Positions 1 through 8,887 of a DNA stretch of 20,085 bases are shown piece by piece. Below the pieces are notes generated by a model. It worked only from the letters and a program-made list of their open reading frames with translations. It was not told the origin of the DNA and made no database searches. Position 1 is the first letter of the stretch. Each line of letters opens with the position of its first letter. The DNA is from Plantago elongata (lineage: Eukaryota > Streptophyta > Magnoliopsida > Lamiales > Plantaginaceae), in NCBI GenBank assembly GCA_036897095.1, contig JAYMSP010003359.1, positions 1 to 20,085 of the forward strand. The letters run 5' to 3'. The translations under genes were made by a program, and so were the position numbers.

Positions 1-1
1 G

Positions 2-211
2 TCACAACTCATAAAATCCAGACCGTTTGAATGGCTGTACAGTCAGTATGCCCGAAAAAATAGCGCTGCAGGACGCTTTACAGTAACAATATGTCGATTT
101 AAATCACATGAACTTTGGCCGGGGTTAGAAGAAATTTTGGTACTAAGTTTTAATGGGTTTGTCAGTGAGGACTCAATATCTTTTATCTATGGGTTTGAGG
201 TAATGGGTCTT
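2..211 (+). other. Possible partial exon at the window edge, unrecognised
   Basis: One frame stays open from base 2 to a TGA at 209-211, about 69 codons, entering from outside the window. It reads fairly protein-like (for example WPGLEEILVLSF and SEDSISF) and contains a possible splice donor, GAG|GTAATG, near 196. I do not recognise a family. The second half has a counterpart around 6600-6720, where SEDS is again readable but the upstream frame is broken. The exon may therefore belong to an old duplicated gene or to a transposon. Confidence in a real exon is low. Confidence 0.22.
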
Positions 212-609
212 TGATTTTCCTTTTTCTTAACTCATTACTATAAAATGTTTTGGTGTTTTGTTTCGTGGTAGATCTTACTTGATAGTGTACTGGTGATGTG
301 TGATTGTAAGTTGTACGCAAAGGTGCAATAGGTACACAAATGTTGGGGAGATACATTAGAGATGTGCTAGTCTATTGACAAGCTTATCCGTGTACATGAT
401 TTTATGTAAGTTGACATTAATGGCATTATTATTTTATATTTTAAACCTTTTGTTAGATTTTCATGATCAATTCATGAATATAAAAAAATTAGGCAAGCCG
501 AACTTACAAGTCTTTAGCAGTTTTCAGAGGGGATATTTGTGAAAAAGGAATGTTGCTGACATTTTAATAAACTTGTATATAGGTGTTGGGTTTCTCACAA
601 GTATAGGTT
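108..609 (+). repeat. Diverged direct repeat, copy A, left part
   Basis: This stretch matches 6600-7140 in the same orientation. Both begin at a shared cacatg...ccgg block and share further blocks: agtgaggactcaa, ttttggtgttttgttt, gtctattgac, and a gttttcagaaggggatatttg-like run. Small indels and many substitutions separate them, so the duplication is old. Copy A is interrupted at 610 by the CACTA element and resumes at 4644. The biological nature of the repeat unit is unknown. Confidence 0.7.
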
Positions 610-630
610 ACTGCAAGAAACACTGAAATT

Positions 631-790
631 AGCGACGAATAGAGTGACTCTATATTCGTCGCTAACCACATCGACGAATCGCTCCTAGGAGCGACGAATT
701 GAGCATTGTTGCTCAATTCGTCGCTTCTCCTTCGTCAATTCACCGATGTTCAGCGACAGAAACGTTATTCGTCGTTGAACAACGACGAAT
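631..790. repeat. Left subterminal hairpin array of the CACTA element
   Basis: Three inverted repeats follow one another. 631-663 is imperfect. 690-705 pairs with 710-725 as a perfect 16-bp stem with a 4-nt loop. 767-777 pairs with 780-790 as a perfect 11-bp stem. All contain the motif gcgacgaat or its complement. Subterminal motif arrays of this kind bind the TNPA-type protein in known CACTA elements; that role here is inference. Confidence 0.8.
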
Positions 791-1647
791 TTAGGGACGG
801 ATAATATATTATGTCCCTAAAACCTTTGACTTAAAAAAAAAAAATTATTCGCTGATTCGGCTAGCCAGTTCGTCTCAGCCACGAAATCGCTATTCGTCGC
901 TGAGACGAATTTAAAGAAAGATGAATTGGGCAAGGCGACCCCATTCTTCACTGCTTCTCTTTTCTCCTCCCTTCTTCTCCAAATTGTTTTTTTCGAGTTT
1001 TCCGGCCATTTCCTCACTAATTCGACCAATCTTGAATTCTATTCGAAGCTCTTGGGATAAGGATCTCGGGTGGTGTACCAATTTTAATTTTCATCCGCTT
1101 ATTTCTCCGTAAATTGAATGTATTTTAGCTAAAATGCATGTTTATATGAAGTATGTAGTAGCTAGATTAGGTTATATTATGTATTGTGTTAACTTTGATA
1201 TCTAGACTTAGTTGATATTTTCGTAAATGTAGTATGACAACGAATATTTAGTTGAATGTTTTTTTTTAAATGGAAAAGGGGTGACTCGAACCCCCGACCT
1301 ATTGATTGGAGGTGAAGCGTCTTACCAACTGAGTTGCATTTCGTTGTCAGATTTAGTTGAATGTTAAATTTGAGAATTTTGTTAATTTTGATGAGGTTGA
1401 ACAATTGAATGTTTTTGGGAACGATATTATGTACTAGCTACTTAAACATAATTTGAGAGGAGCGCTTGGATAGTTAATTAGTATAATTTTTTGTATGTAG
1501 TAGTAGAAGTTTTTATGACGTGTTTTAGAGACAATGTGGTTGTGAAATGAATGTGATTTATACTAGATAATTCGTGTGGGAAATATACGTATGAAATTGA
1601 AATGTAGTAAATCTAATAAATGAGATGTGTCAGGTTAAAAATATCAA
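791..1647. other. Non-coding CACTA interior with embedded retroposon
   Basis: This is AT-rich element sequence. Short open frames at 817-1112 show no protein character: they overlap on both strands and are rich in Phe/Ser from T/C-rich DNA. The only structured item is the tRNA-like retroposon at 1261-1350. Confidence 0.5.
1246..1365 (-). mobile_element. Mini tRNA-like retroposon (SINE-like), copy 1, with its target duplications
   Basis: The element proper is 1261-1350 (90 bp), read on the minus strand. It has a box A-like CAACTCAGTTGG (complement of 1325-1336), a box B-like GGTTCGAGTCA (complement of 1282-1292) and a short A-rich tail (complement of 1261-1270). It is flanked by a perfect 15-bp direct repeat, atttagttgaatgtt, at 1246-1260 and 1351-1365, the mark of LINE-assisted retroposition. 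The same core occurs at 7691-7784. No tRNA-unrelated body follows the tRNA-like head, so it is far shorter than usual plant SINEs. The stems expected of a functional tRNA do not pair properly, so it is not called a tRNA gene. It is nested inside the CACTA element and is therefore younger than it. Confidence 0.75.
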
Positions 1648-2060
1648 ATGACTACCGATCGTTTATGGATGTATCGTCATACTTTAAATGACAGAGTACA
1701 ATCGAGTTCTGTTAAAGGGGTTGAAGATTCATTGCATTTGCAATGACACATCCGACTTGTATGATTGGGGGTAAAGTGCCCTTGCAAATAATTTTTGATT
1801 GCTACAACGGTAATCGAACACTTGAAATGTAATGGGTTCCTTGCAAAGTATCTGGTTTGGAATAATCACGATGAGGAACCAACCTTTGAAATGCGATTTA
1901 AAATGGAGGGAGAGGCGGGGGTTGGAATTGCCTATTGAAGTCATGGAGTGTATTGTCGGAATATGTGTATGGCTTATTGGGATGAGGATGTAGATCTACT
2001 AGAGTGTAGGTTATGTGGTTGGAGCGGTACAACAGAATTAGGGGTAGTATATTATAAGAA
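1648..2060 (+). pseudogene. Decayed CACTA tnp2-type transposase, N-terminal part (copy 1)
   Basis: From the ATG at 1648 the frame reads WMYRHTLN then GVEDFIAFA, as in the N-terminal transposase-associated domain of plant CACTA transposases. A frameshift near 1768 moves the conserved KCPCK into another frame. The rest of the domain (TVIEHL...GFLAKYLVW..H.EE) is readable at about 1803-1875 in a third stretch. Further on, at about 1963-2030, CMAYWDEDVDLLECRLCGWS resembles the CxLYW...CxxCG motif of the tnp2 family. The conserved transposase core does not follow, so this is a deleted, frameshifted relic that cannot encode an active enzyme. The ATG may follow a 3' splice site: the upstream aaatctaata...caggttaa is shared with copy 2. 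Confidence 0.6.
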
Positions 2061-2375
2061 GTACATAGTAACTAGTTCATGTACTACATTATTAAAATTA
2101 TGTGATTTAGCTCGAATATGTATCAAGATTATCATACTTAGTGTTAAACGTGAAATGCATGTAATCTAATAAAATTCTACAATTATTGTAATATAAAATG
2201 CATGTATTTCATCTATTGGTATGGAAGTTTCGAAATGAAGTAATTTTGTAATATAATTGTAATGCGAAATGCATGTAATTCATTACAAATTTTTAACCTA
2301 TCTTAGTTAATTAATAATGTAAAGAATTAATGCAATACATGTTATAAATCTAATACATTGAGATGCAGGTTAAGT
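2061..2375. other. AT-rich spacer between the two transposase relics
   Basis: No protein-like frame is seen. The stretch contains repeated atgcatgta motifs, and its last part (near 2346-2375) resembles the sequence just upstream of 1648. This suggests the 5' part of the transposase gene was duplicated inside the element. Confidence 0.45.
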
Positions 2376-4209
2376 ATGAATCCCGATCGTGAGTGGATGT
2401 ACTTTCGCACTCTTAATGGTTGTGTCCAGTCTAGCTTTATGCAAATGTAGGAACATTAAATTGTTTCCTTCTGCAATGGTGGTCCATCACTTGACATATA
2501 CATGGTTTGTGCATGATTATTATGTATGGACATCTCATGGTGATACACCAATCCCATTCATGTCATATGCTAATCTTATGGGCCGTAATAGGAAGAAGCA
2601 AAAAGTGACAGAAGCGACTGAAAACACGACAATATATGATGTTAATTACGATGATGAACGAATGGATGATATGTCGTATGATGTTGGTAGGTCTCTGTCC
2701 ATGGAGACAGGTGGGGTACTATCGATGTGGACGAGCCACCGAATTCAGAGGATCAAAAGTTCTTTAATATGATGGAATCAACAATGAAACCGGTTTACCC
2801 GGAGTGTAAGCACAACAAGTTGTCTATGATGGCTCGGCTAATGAGTTGTAAGGGTGATGGACATCAATATGAATTGAGCTTTAATCACTGAGGACCTCAA
2901 GTCAAGGATGGAGCTACCTAGGCTGGGCATGCCACTTCTCCCATATCATGTGAAGGCATACTATTTCAATGAGTTAAAGGTAAGCTTAAAACATTACAAT
3001 TCTACAGTTGTTGCTTGTGTCTTTAATTTATGTTGATTTGTGTGGTATATTAGCCACTAGCTATATGTGAGTGGTGTGTTAGCCACTGTACTTGGGTGAT
3101 ATGTTAGTCACCATTGTGTTAGTAAATTTGAGGACAATATAAGTGGTATGTTAGCCACTATACATGGGTGATATGCTCTTATTACAATGTGCTATTTCGA
3201 TTATGTTCTATGGGTTGTTCCATTTGCCTTACGTAGTGTCAATTTTATGTTGTGGGGAATGTTAAAGAAAGACTAAACATCCTGAATGATCTACTTCCCC
3301 ATCTATGGGATACTTTCGAGACTGCAAGGTCTAACCAGTACATGAAGGTGATCAGTGCTGGAAAGAAGTTGTGGAAAACTCAGAAAAAAATGGTTGTTTG
3401 GATAGGGGATGATGCCCTCCGATCCCCTTGTTGGCGGATTACTGGAATGACCCAATTTTTAGTGGATACAACTTGGAAGAATCAACAAAATCGGCTGTCT
3501 TAATCGGTTGGTGGTGTTGGCACATCCATACACCATTTAGGGACTAGAGCTGTCATCACAGATTATACAATGCAGGTTAGTGACTAGTACTTACTAGTTG
3601 TGTGTTTTCATTTCATTCATATATATGTCTGATATCGAATAAGTTATATCCTCAGTTGTTCTTTTTTATTCCAAAGCTACCAACTTACTACATTGTTTCT
3701 TGTATAAATCTTTGTTAGGCTCATTCAGCTGGGACCCCTGAGCCTGCTTACCACTACTTCAAGAAGGCGAAACAGGGGAAAGATGGTGTTTGGGTAGACA
3801 AAAAATTTGAGACCATTGCGGTATGTTTCATTAATTCCGTTAAGGTACACATTACTACTTGTGGATTATAAGATTGTATCTCATTTACTATATGCACTTT
3901 TACTTCTGCAAGGTGAGGCAGATAGGAGGATCGATGGTCGGGATCTCACCATGGAGGAACAACACAACATCTTCTTTAAGGTCAACCCAATGGACACTAG
4001 GGGTCGAGTCTATGGAGTTGGAAGTCTAGCCACACCTATGGAGCTTGGTAGCTATGCAGTGTCCTAGGTCGAGCGGATGATGATTCCCACGCAGAGAGAG
4101 ATTCAGACGTTGCTGGAGAACCAGGCTCGTCTACAGACTCAGGTGGACTCTTTGACAAAACGAGTTGGATCCGAATCACCTCCATCGTCTCCTGATCATA
4201 TCATGGATT
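2376..4209 (+). pseudogene. Decayed CACTA gene: transposase-associated start, tnp2 fragment, Transposase_24 exons
   Basis: Several pieces can be read. (1) 2376-2448 reads MNPDREWMYFRTLNG and ends at a TAG; compared with copy 1 the middle of the domain is missing. (2) 2445-2560, in another frame, gives CKCRN.K then HHLT...YYVWTSHGD, the domain's C-terminal half. (3) 2705-2890 contains EPPNSEDQKFF and PVYPECKHNKLSMMARLM, as just ahead of the tnp2 core. (4) 3252-3574 holds NQQNRLS, an in-frame TAA at about 3500, then GTSIHHLGTRAV. (5) 3720-3820 gives HYFKKAKQGKDGVWVDKKFE. (6) 3912-4209 gives GRVYGVGS, a TAG at about 4065, then a helical tail rich in Q, E and L. Pieces 4-6 follow the order of the plant Transposase_24 (Ptta/En/Spm) family, with plausible GT-AG introns at about 3575-3719 and 3821-3911. 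Stops and frameshifts make it non-functional. Confidence 0.62.
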
Positions 4210-4409
4210 AGTTACTTGTGTTTTTTTTATGTACGGATTAACTTATGTTTTATTTAGTGTACGGATTATTAGGTACTTGTGTTTTATTTAGTGTACGGAT
4301 TATTAGTTATACTTAGTTCGTACGGATGTTTACTATTACATTTGTGAATAACATGTGACAAAAATAGAAAATATTTAAAAATGAAATTTTATTTTTTTAC
4401 AAAAGATGA

Positions 4410-4640
4410 CTTTTTTAGCGATATAATAATTTTCGTCGCCAATAACGAATTAAGGACGCTCTGAGCACCCTTAAAATGACAGACTGGTCAACGGTTCATT
4501 TCGTCATCCGGCCAGTCGCTGACTTGTAGTGACGAATATATTCACTGCTACAAGCCAGAGCGACGGAATAGATGGTTAGACCATCTATTCATCGTTGGCA
4601 ACGATGAATAATTATGTCGATGTACGGCCATATTTTTGTA
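4410..4640. repeat. Right subterminal hairpin array of the CACTA element
   Basis: This mirrors the left end. 4523-4554 is an inverted repeat around gtgacgaatatattcac. 4566-4576 pairs with 4580-4590 as a perfect 11-bp stem. 4587-4597 pairs with 4599-4609 as a perfect 11-bp stem. The gacgaa/ttcgtc motif recurs. The position next to the terminal repeat at 4631-4643 supports a subterminal binding array. Confidence 0.75.
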
Positions 4641-4643
4641 CTG

Positions 4644-4748
4644 GTTAGTAAATCATCTTACTGGAAAGGACCTTGGAGTTTCGGCCATACAAACATGAGT
4701 ACTAAAATTAAAAACCACGTCTATAATGCACATGGCTACTAAGAGGGG
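4644..4748 (+). repeat. Diverged direct repeat, copy A, right part
   Basis: The block agtaaatcatctt...ttggagttt...actaaaattaaa...aatgca matches 7136-7217 of copy B in the same order. It therefore continues copy A beyond the CACTA insertion. The next interruption is the Mutator-type element at 4757. Beyond that element, about 5562-5600 still resembles about 7578-7612 weakly. Confidence 0.65.
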
Positions 4749-5570
4749 TGAAATACCAGGAAAATCCGACAAAGGTATCCTAAGTTTGTTACACTTTCGA
4801 AAAAAGGTACATTATTTTGTTATCGTCCTATTTCGGTACATTTTTTTGATTGAACATCACAATACGGTACCCTTGTGATACATGTTTGTTTAATTAAGCG
4901 ACACGTGTCACTTTACATTTTTAAAATATTAATTGGTAAAATTACAAATAAAATAATTTTCATTAATTAGAATTGAACCACATTATTATTTTGAATAATT
5001 ATAAATTTAAACCCACTTTAAGCTCATTTATTATCCTGATTAACTCTATAAAATCTATTAATTATATATTAACAATTAATATTATAAATTAAAAAACAAA
5101 ATTAGCAATTTATGCCATGGGGAAGGGAGCTTCCATGGCAGAAGTTAACTTGGACATGGAAGCTCCACATCAAAGCTTCCATGGCTGCCTAAACGCCATG
5201 GAAGCTCCGCTGGGAGCTCCATGGCAGCCATGGAAGCATGGAAGGAGCTTCCATGGCTCCATCCATGGTGGTTGTGTGTGTTTTTTTTTAATTATATTTC
5301 AAAGCTCATGGACAATTTTGCAATCTTTGTATAAATTAGGATCTATATGAAATTCATAAAAATCTACCGTATTTATATTTTGGCCCAACGTATTTCATTA
5401 TTTTGAAAAGTAACACGTGTCGTACAACTAAGCCTCCATGTATCATGAGGTATATAAATTGGACAATATTATATTTTAAAGTATCAAAATCGGATAGTAA
5501 CAAAATAAGGTACCTTTTTCGAAAGTGTAAGAACTTAGGATTTGCTTGCCGGATTTTTCCCGTGAAGTAC
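4748..5570. mobile_element. Mutator-type non-autonomous element with long inverted repeats and target duplications
   Basis: The element proper is 4757-5561 (805 bp). Its first about 160 bp are inverted at its right end: aatcc, ctaagtt, ttacactttcgaaaaa, ggtac, attttgtta and the palindromic cgacacgtgt all recur in the same order on the opposite strand. It is flanked by gtgaaatac (4748-4756) and gtgaagtac (5562-5570), a 9-bp target duplication with one mismatch, the size typical of Mutator-like elements. No transposase is encoded; the interior is AT-rich apart from a GC-richer block of CCATGG palindromes. Related arms occur at 18850-19090, so a family exists. Movement would need a MURA-type transposase from elsewhere, which is inference. 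Confidence 0.8.
5115..5268. repeat. Cluster of CCATGG palindromes inside the Mutator-type element
   Basis: Eight CCATGG palindromes fall within 154 bp, at 5115, 5133, 5179, 5196, 5219, 5228, 5251 and 5263. Most are embedded in a longer motif, ggagcttccatgg, that occurs in both orientations. The block is far more GC-rich than the surrounding element. A 77-codon frame crosses it (5117-5350), but its composition follows from the repeat and its tail enters AT-rich DNA, so I do not call it a gene. The block could fold into several alternative hairpins. Whether it is captured host sequence or a local amplification cannot be decided here. Confidence 0.8.
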
Positions 5571-6599
5571 CCATCATCACAAGTGAAAATTATACTTATA
5601 TTTAAAATTGAGTCCACTAGCATTTATCAGGTTAAATGATATTTTTAAATTTATATATTGTGGTTAGTGAGGTTTGTGAATAAGATGATTGTGTTTGTTT
5701 CATTTTCTTATATCTATTTTCATTCAAATTTTAGTATGATACACAATTTTACCATATTTACTTTTTTTATTGTGAAAAATGTGATATTTTATTTTATTAA
5801 TTTTCTCGTCCGTTGTCAATTGAAATACTTTTTCATTTATTGAAAGTTGATAGGATATACTTCTACAATTAGATTGTGAACTAAAATGATAAAATTAGTT
5901 AACTCGGAAATTAAATTTTCCTTTTATTTTGTGATTTGGATATCTTTGAATTAGAATTCGTACATAACCAACAAGTCGATATGTGCAAAAATCAATTAAA
6001 AATTCATTCCCAATTATATTTCCCATAGCCACTAAAAACCTGCAATCTTCGATATATATATATACATATATTGTCGCGTGTAGCATACTACTCACACATT
6101 ACATTTAGGGTTTTACCCACCCATCAAAACAAAATTTCGCCGTTATTTTATTTATGTCCTTTTATTTTTCGCCATTTTCGTGCGTTCTGATAAAACAAGG
6201 AATTACACAATCATGATACTTGTATCCTGATTTACATTCTTATATAACTTTAACGTGTTTATTTTTATTTATTTTTGTTGTAGGTAGAGAAATTTTTGGA
6301 ATTTACTGGCCATATTGTACCACCAAGTTGGTGAAGGGTCACTCTCTCCCTCACCCATCCTAAGCTTCTAAAATGAAACGATATGTTATTCGTTAGTTTT
6401 TGTTTTTCGATAAAAACTATATGTCATTTCGGTTATTTTATTTTCTTCATAACCTAGTAGTGTAACCTTCTACCTCAACAATAATGTCAGACCTTCAAAA
6501 TTCAAATCTACCATTACTGACATGCGTTTTTTATCATACAAAATTAAAATATCAATTTTTTAATCCATATTTTTGTATCATTTTTACCCTAATTTACAT
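5571..6599. other. AT-rich intergenic sequence, no gene seen
   Basis: I see no credible coding frame. The open frames present are rich in Phe, Ile, Tyr and Lys from AT-rich DNA and lack domain character. A short alternating TA/CA run (about 6050-6071) is the only simple repeat noticed. Confidence 0.5.
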
Positions 6600-7217
6600 T
6601 CACATGTAATTTGACCGGAGGTAGATGAATTATGGGAATTTGGAAAACTGGTGGCCACATTTAAGTTTTATCAGCGCTATGAGTGAGGACTCAAGACATT
6701 TTATTCATGAGTCGGCATGTGCCGTTTATCCAAGGGTGAGATATAATGTCTTCTTTGATCCCTTGTATTACTATCTTGTTACAATTTGTTTTGGTGTTTT
6801 GTTTCATTCTATCTTTTTTGTATGGTGTACGAGTGTAATTGTGAGTTGCACATAAAGGTATGAAGGAGGTACATATGAGTAGGAGATACATAAGAGGTGT
6901 GCCAGTCTATTGACTAACTTATCCCAGGACAACTCTTTGTAAGTTAACATATTGTTTTATTTTTATTTGTTAGAATGTACATTAGATTTTGATGATCAAC
7001 ACATAATAACAAACTTTAATACGACGAGTAATAGTCATAAGGCCTTAGTAGTTTTCAGAAGGGATATTTGAAACAAGAGAAGTTTTGTCGATTGATAGCT
7101 TAGTAAGGTGTTCAAATTTTTACATATGTAATTTCGTAAATCATCTTGGTGAAAAAGATATTGGAGTTTTGACTACACCAATAGAACTAAAATTACATAT
7201 ACAAAGTCAATAATGCA
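6600..7217 (+). repeat. Diverged direct repeat, copy B
   Basis: This is the counterpart of 108-609 plus 4644-4748. It is continuous across the point where copy A carries the CACTA element (here near 7135-7140), so it serves as a natural empty site. Copy B is cut off at 7218 by the Stowaway-like element. The short open frame 6625-6855 keeps the SEDS...FIHES stretch that parallels copy A's partial exon, but it is not convincing as a gene. Confidence 0.7.
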
Positions 7218-7219
7218 TA

Positions 7220-7572
7220 CTCCCTCCGTCCTACGTTAGTTGTCCATTTTTGTTATTTTGGGTGTCCCGTTTCAGCTGTTCACTTTCTGATTTTTACCAT
7301 TTTAAGAGATGTTATAAACTTTTATATTTTCATTAAAGTCAAAAAGTAACTTGACAGATAATGCTCTCAATAATTTTAGGCTATTTAAGATGCACTTGAT
7401 GGATTTGACATATTTTTGCATCAACAATAATCATCAAAGTAACATGGCTTGTGTTGATAAAATTAAAAATACTTTTTTATAGTGTAAAAAGTTTATTCAT
7501 GGTTAGTCTACTATTTTTTTGTTAAATTTGGAATTTAAATACCTAGTAGTTCATGAAAAACAACTGCCAAGT
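7220..7572. mobile_element. Stowaway-like (Tc1/mariner) MITE, right end decayed
   Basis: The sequence CTCCCTCCGTCC at 7220-7231, preceded by TA, is the typical terminal repeat of Stowaway-class MITEs. It is followed by gttgtccattttt, a subterminal sequence common in such elements. No intact complementary end exists. The right boundary is inferred from copy A: the flanking repeat appears to resume at about 7573 (actaagagg, matching 4737-4746), and aaaacaactg just before it is a decayed match to the left arm. The end coordinate is approximate. Confidence 0.5.
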
Positions 7573-7675
7573 ACTAAGAGGTACTAATTATCATGGTTAG
7601 AAAGTAGAAAATAAATCTCATGTTAGAGATATTTGATCGCTTGCATTAGAGCGATTCGTGTATATGCAACATTTT

Positions 7676-7799
7676 ATAGTTATTTAAATGACAACGAAGC
7701 GCAGCTCAGTTGGTAAGACGTTTTACCTCCAACCAATAGGTCGGGGGTTCGATTCACTCTTTAGTGGTTTGAAAAATAAATAAAATAGTTGTTTAAATG
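7676..7799 (+). mobile_element. Mini tRNA-like retroposon (SINE-like), copy 2, with its target duplications
   Basis: The element proper is 7691-7784 (94 bp). Box A-like CAGCTCAGTTGG lies at 7702-7713, box B-like GGTTCGATTCA at 7746-7756, and an A-rich tail (gaaaaataaataaa) ends it. Flanks atagttatttaaatg (7676-7690) and atagttgtttaaatg (7785-7799) form a 15-bp target duplication with one mismatch. Over the 67-bp core from ACAACGAA to TCAC it differs from copy 1 at seven positions, six of them transitions. The tail directly follows the tRNA-like head, so this looks like a complete but minimal element rather than a truncated longer SINE. It is not a functional tRNA gene by its stems. Confidence 0.75.
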
Positions 7800-8887
7800 T
7801 TTCATGTTTGATATGTATTCCAAGTGCAAGTATTTTACATGGCTTCTCCATGCCTATGATCATTTCACTCGCGCCCAAGATATGTCACTTCTACACCTCT
7901 TCTATAGAGCTTCAAACAAAAAGGACGAGAACGACTGAATATCTACATATATGAGGTACATCTAAGAATTTCTAGTTTTCAAAATAAGTATTTGGAAACC
8001 AAGCATTACAATCCTACTATTCAAGACACTTATTCGACTAGATTATTCAATAAATAATCGCCAAATTCTTGTACAAGTCATGATTAATGCATAACGGATA
8101 TCAAATTTTGTATCAATAAGTGATAATAAGTCCCTAGTATCTCAGAGTTTATTGAAAATTTACATGATTTATACTTACTTAATTTGAGTTCCTCTAAATT
8201 TAAGTGGCTTATATGTACTCTCTTTCTATTAATTAATAATTAGGGTATTAGATTTGTGGCTTCATGGGAATACTTTAGTCTTTTGTTATTGTTTTGCAAG
8301 GTTAAAAAGTTGGTATTTTGACGATGTCTTATCATGTTTTGGGGCCACACATATGTATCCATGCAAGTTGTAGGTCTTATGTTGAGAACTTATTACACAA
8401 AGAACTCATTTTGTACAGGATTCTAGTTGGACATCTTGTATCTGTAGATACTTAATATGAATGCATTGTCCTACTTGGAAAAAATATATATTGTATACTC
8501 TATAAATCCTCTTTATCTTATATAGATAGTTAATATAAATGCATTAGTCCTTCTTGGAAAATATAAATATTGTATACTCTATAAGATTAATGAGTTTGTT
8601 GATAATATATACTTTTCAATCCAATCTATAAGGGAACAACATTGATTAATTATTATGGCAACATGAAATAACCAACAAAATTGATTAGGACACATGCAAA
8701 TTCCAGTTAATAGGCAATCCGTAACTATTGGTTATTGCATTTCTTTCACCGAACCACACATTGAAGATATGTTTTGTATTTAAAATAAATGAGATACGAT
8801 ATTGATGTATTTGGTTAGTTGTAAAATGTATTAAAAGTATAAATATTCATTTCATCTTAAACCTTTTGATGTCATGTTCTCCAAACC
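7800..8887. other. AT-rich region upstream of the zinc finger gene
   Basis: No gene is seen. The region contains an imperfect 78-bp tandem duplication (8445-8586) and TATA-like sequences close to the zinc finger gene, one being tataaata at 8838-8845. If the long reading frame from 8888 is used, that box would leave a leader of under 20 nt. Confidence 0.45.
8445..8586. repeat. Imperfect 78-bp tandem duplication
   Basis: The unit starting tagata...ttaatat(g/a)aatgcatt at 8445 recurs at 8523. Both copies share cttggaaaa, attgtatactctata and the intervening order of blocks. Several substitutions and small indels separate them, so it is not recent. It lies 300-450 bp upstream of the zinc finger gene, in possible promoter territory; no function is implied by sequence alone. 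Confidence 0.75.

Larger units (their letters stand above)
610..4643 (+). mobile_element. Degenerate CACTA (En/Spm) DNA transposon
   Basis: The left terminus reads (T)ACTGCAAGAAACAC and the right terminus, on the minus strand, reads CAGTACAAAAATA. Both are decayed forms of the plant CACTACAAGAAA terminal inverted repeat. Both ends carry subterminal hairpins built on a gacgaat motif, as expected of transposase-binding subterminal repeats in this superfamily. The interior holds decayed tnp2-like and Transposase_24-like coding sequence. The flanking 3 bp are GTT on both sides if the element starts at 610; if it starts at 609 the left flank is GGT, one mismatch from the right. The ends are independently supported by copy B of the flanking repeat (about 7130-7145), which is continuous where copy A is split. 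The element looks inactive: its reading frames are broken and a tRNA-like retroposon sits inside it. Confidence 0.82.

Noticed and set aside
817..1112. Short overlapping frames on both strands
   Set aside because: No protein character; composition follows the T/C-rich DNA inside the CACTA element.
1261..1350. tRNA gene on the minus strand
   Set aside because: Boxes A and B are present, but the acceptor, D and anticodon stems do not pair as in a functional tRNA, and the target duplications plus A-tail show a retroposed element.
1729..1944. Minus-strand 71-residue frame
   Set aside because: Shadow of the decayed transposase on the plus strand, which matches the CACTA N-terminal domain.
5354..5639. 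Overlapping opposite-strand frames of 78-89 residues
   Set aside because: They lie across the right inverted arm of the Mutator-type element and its flank; the apparent protein is translated terminal repeat.
7691..7784. tRNA gene on the plus strand
   Set aside because: Same reasons as the minus-strand copy; the T stem is also mispaired.
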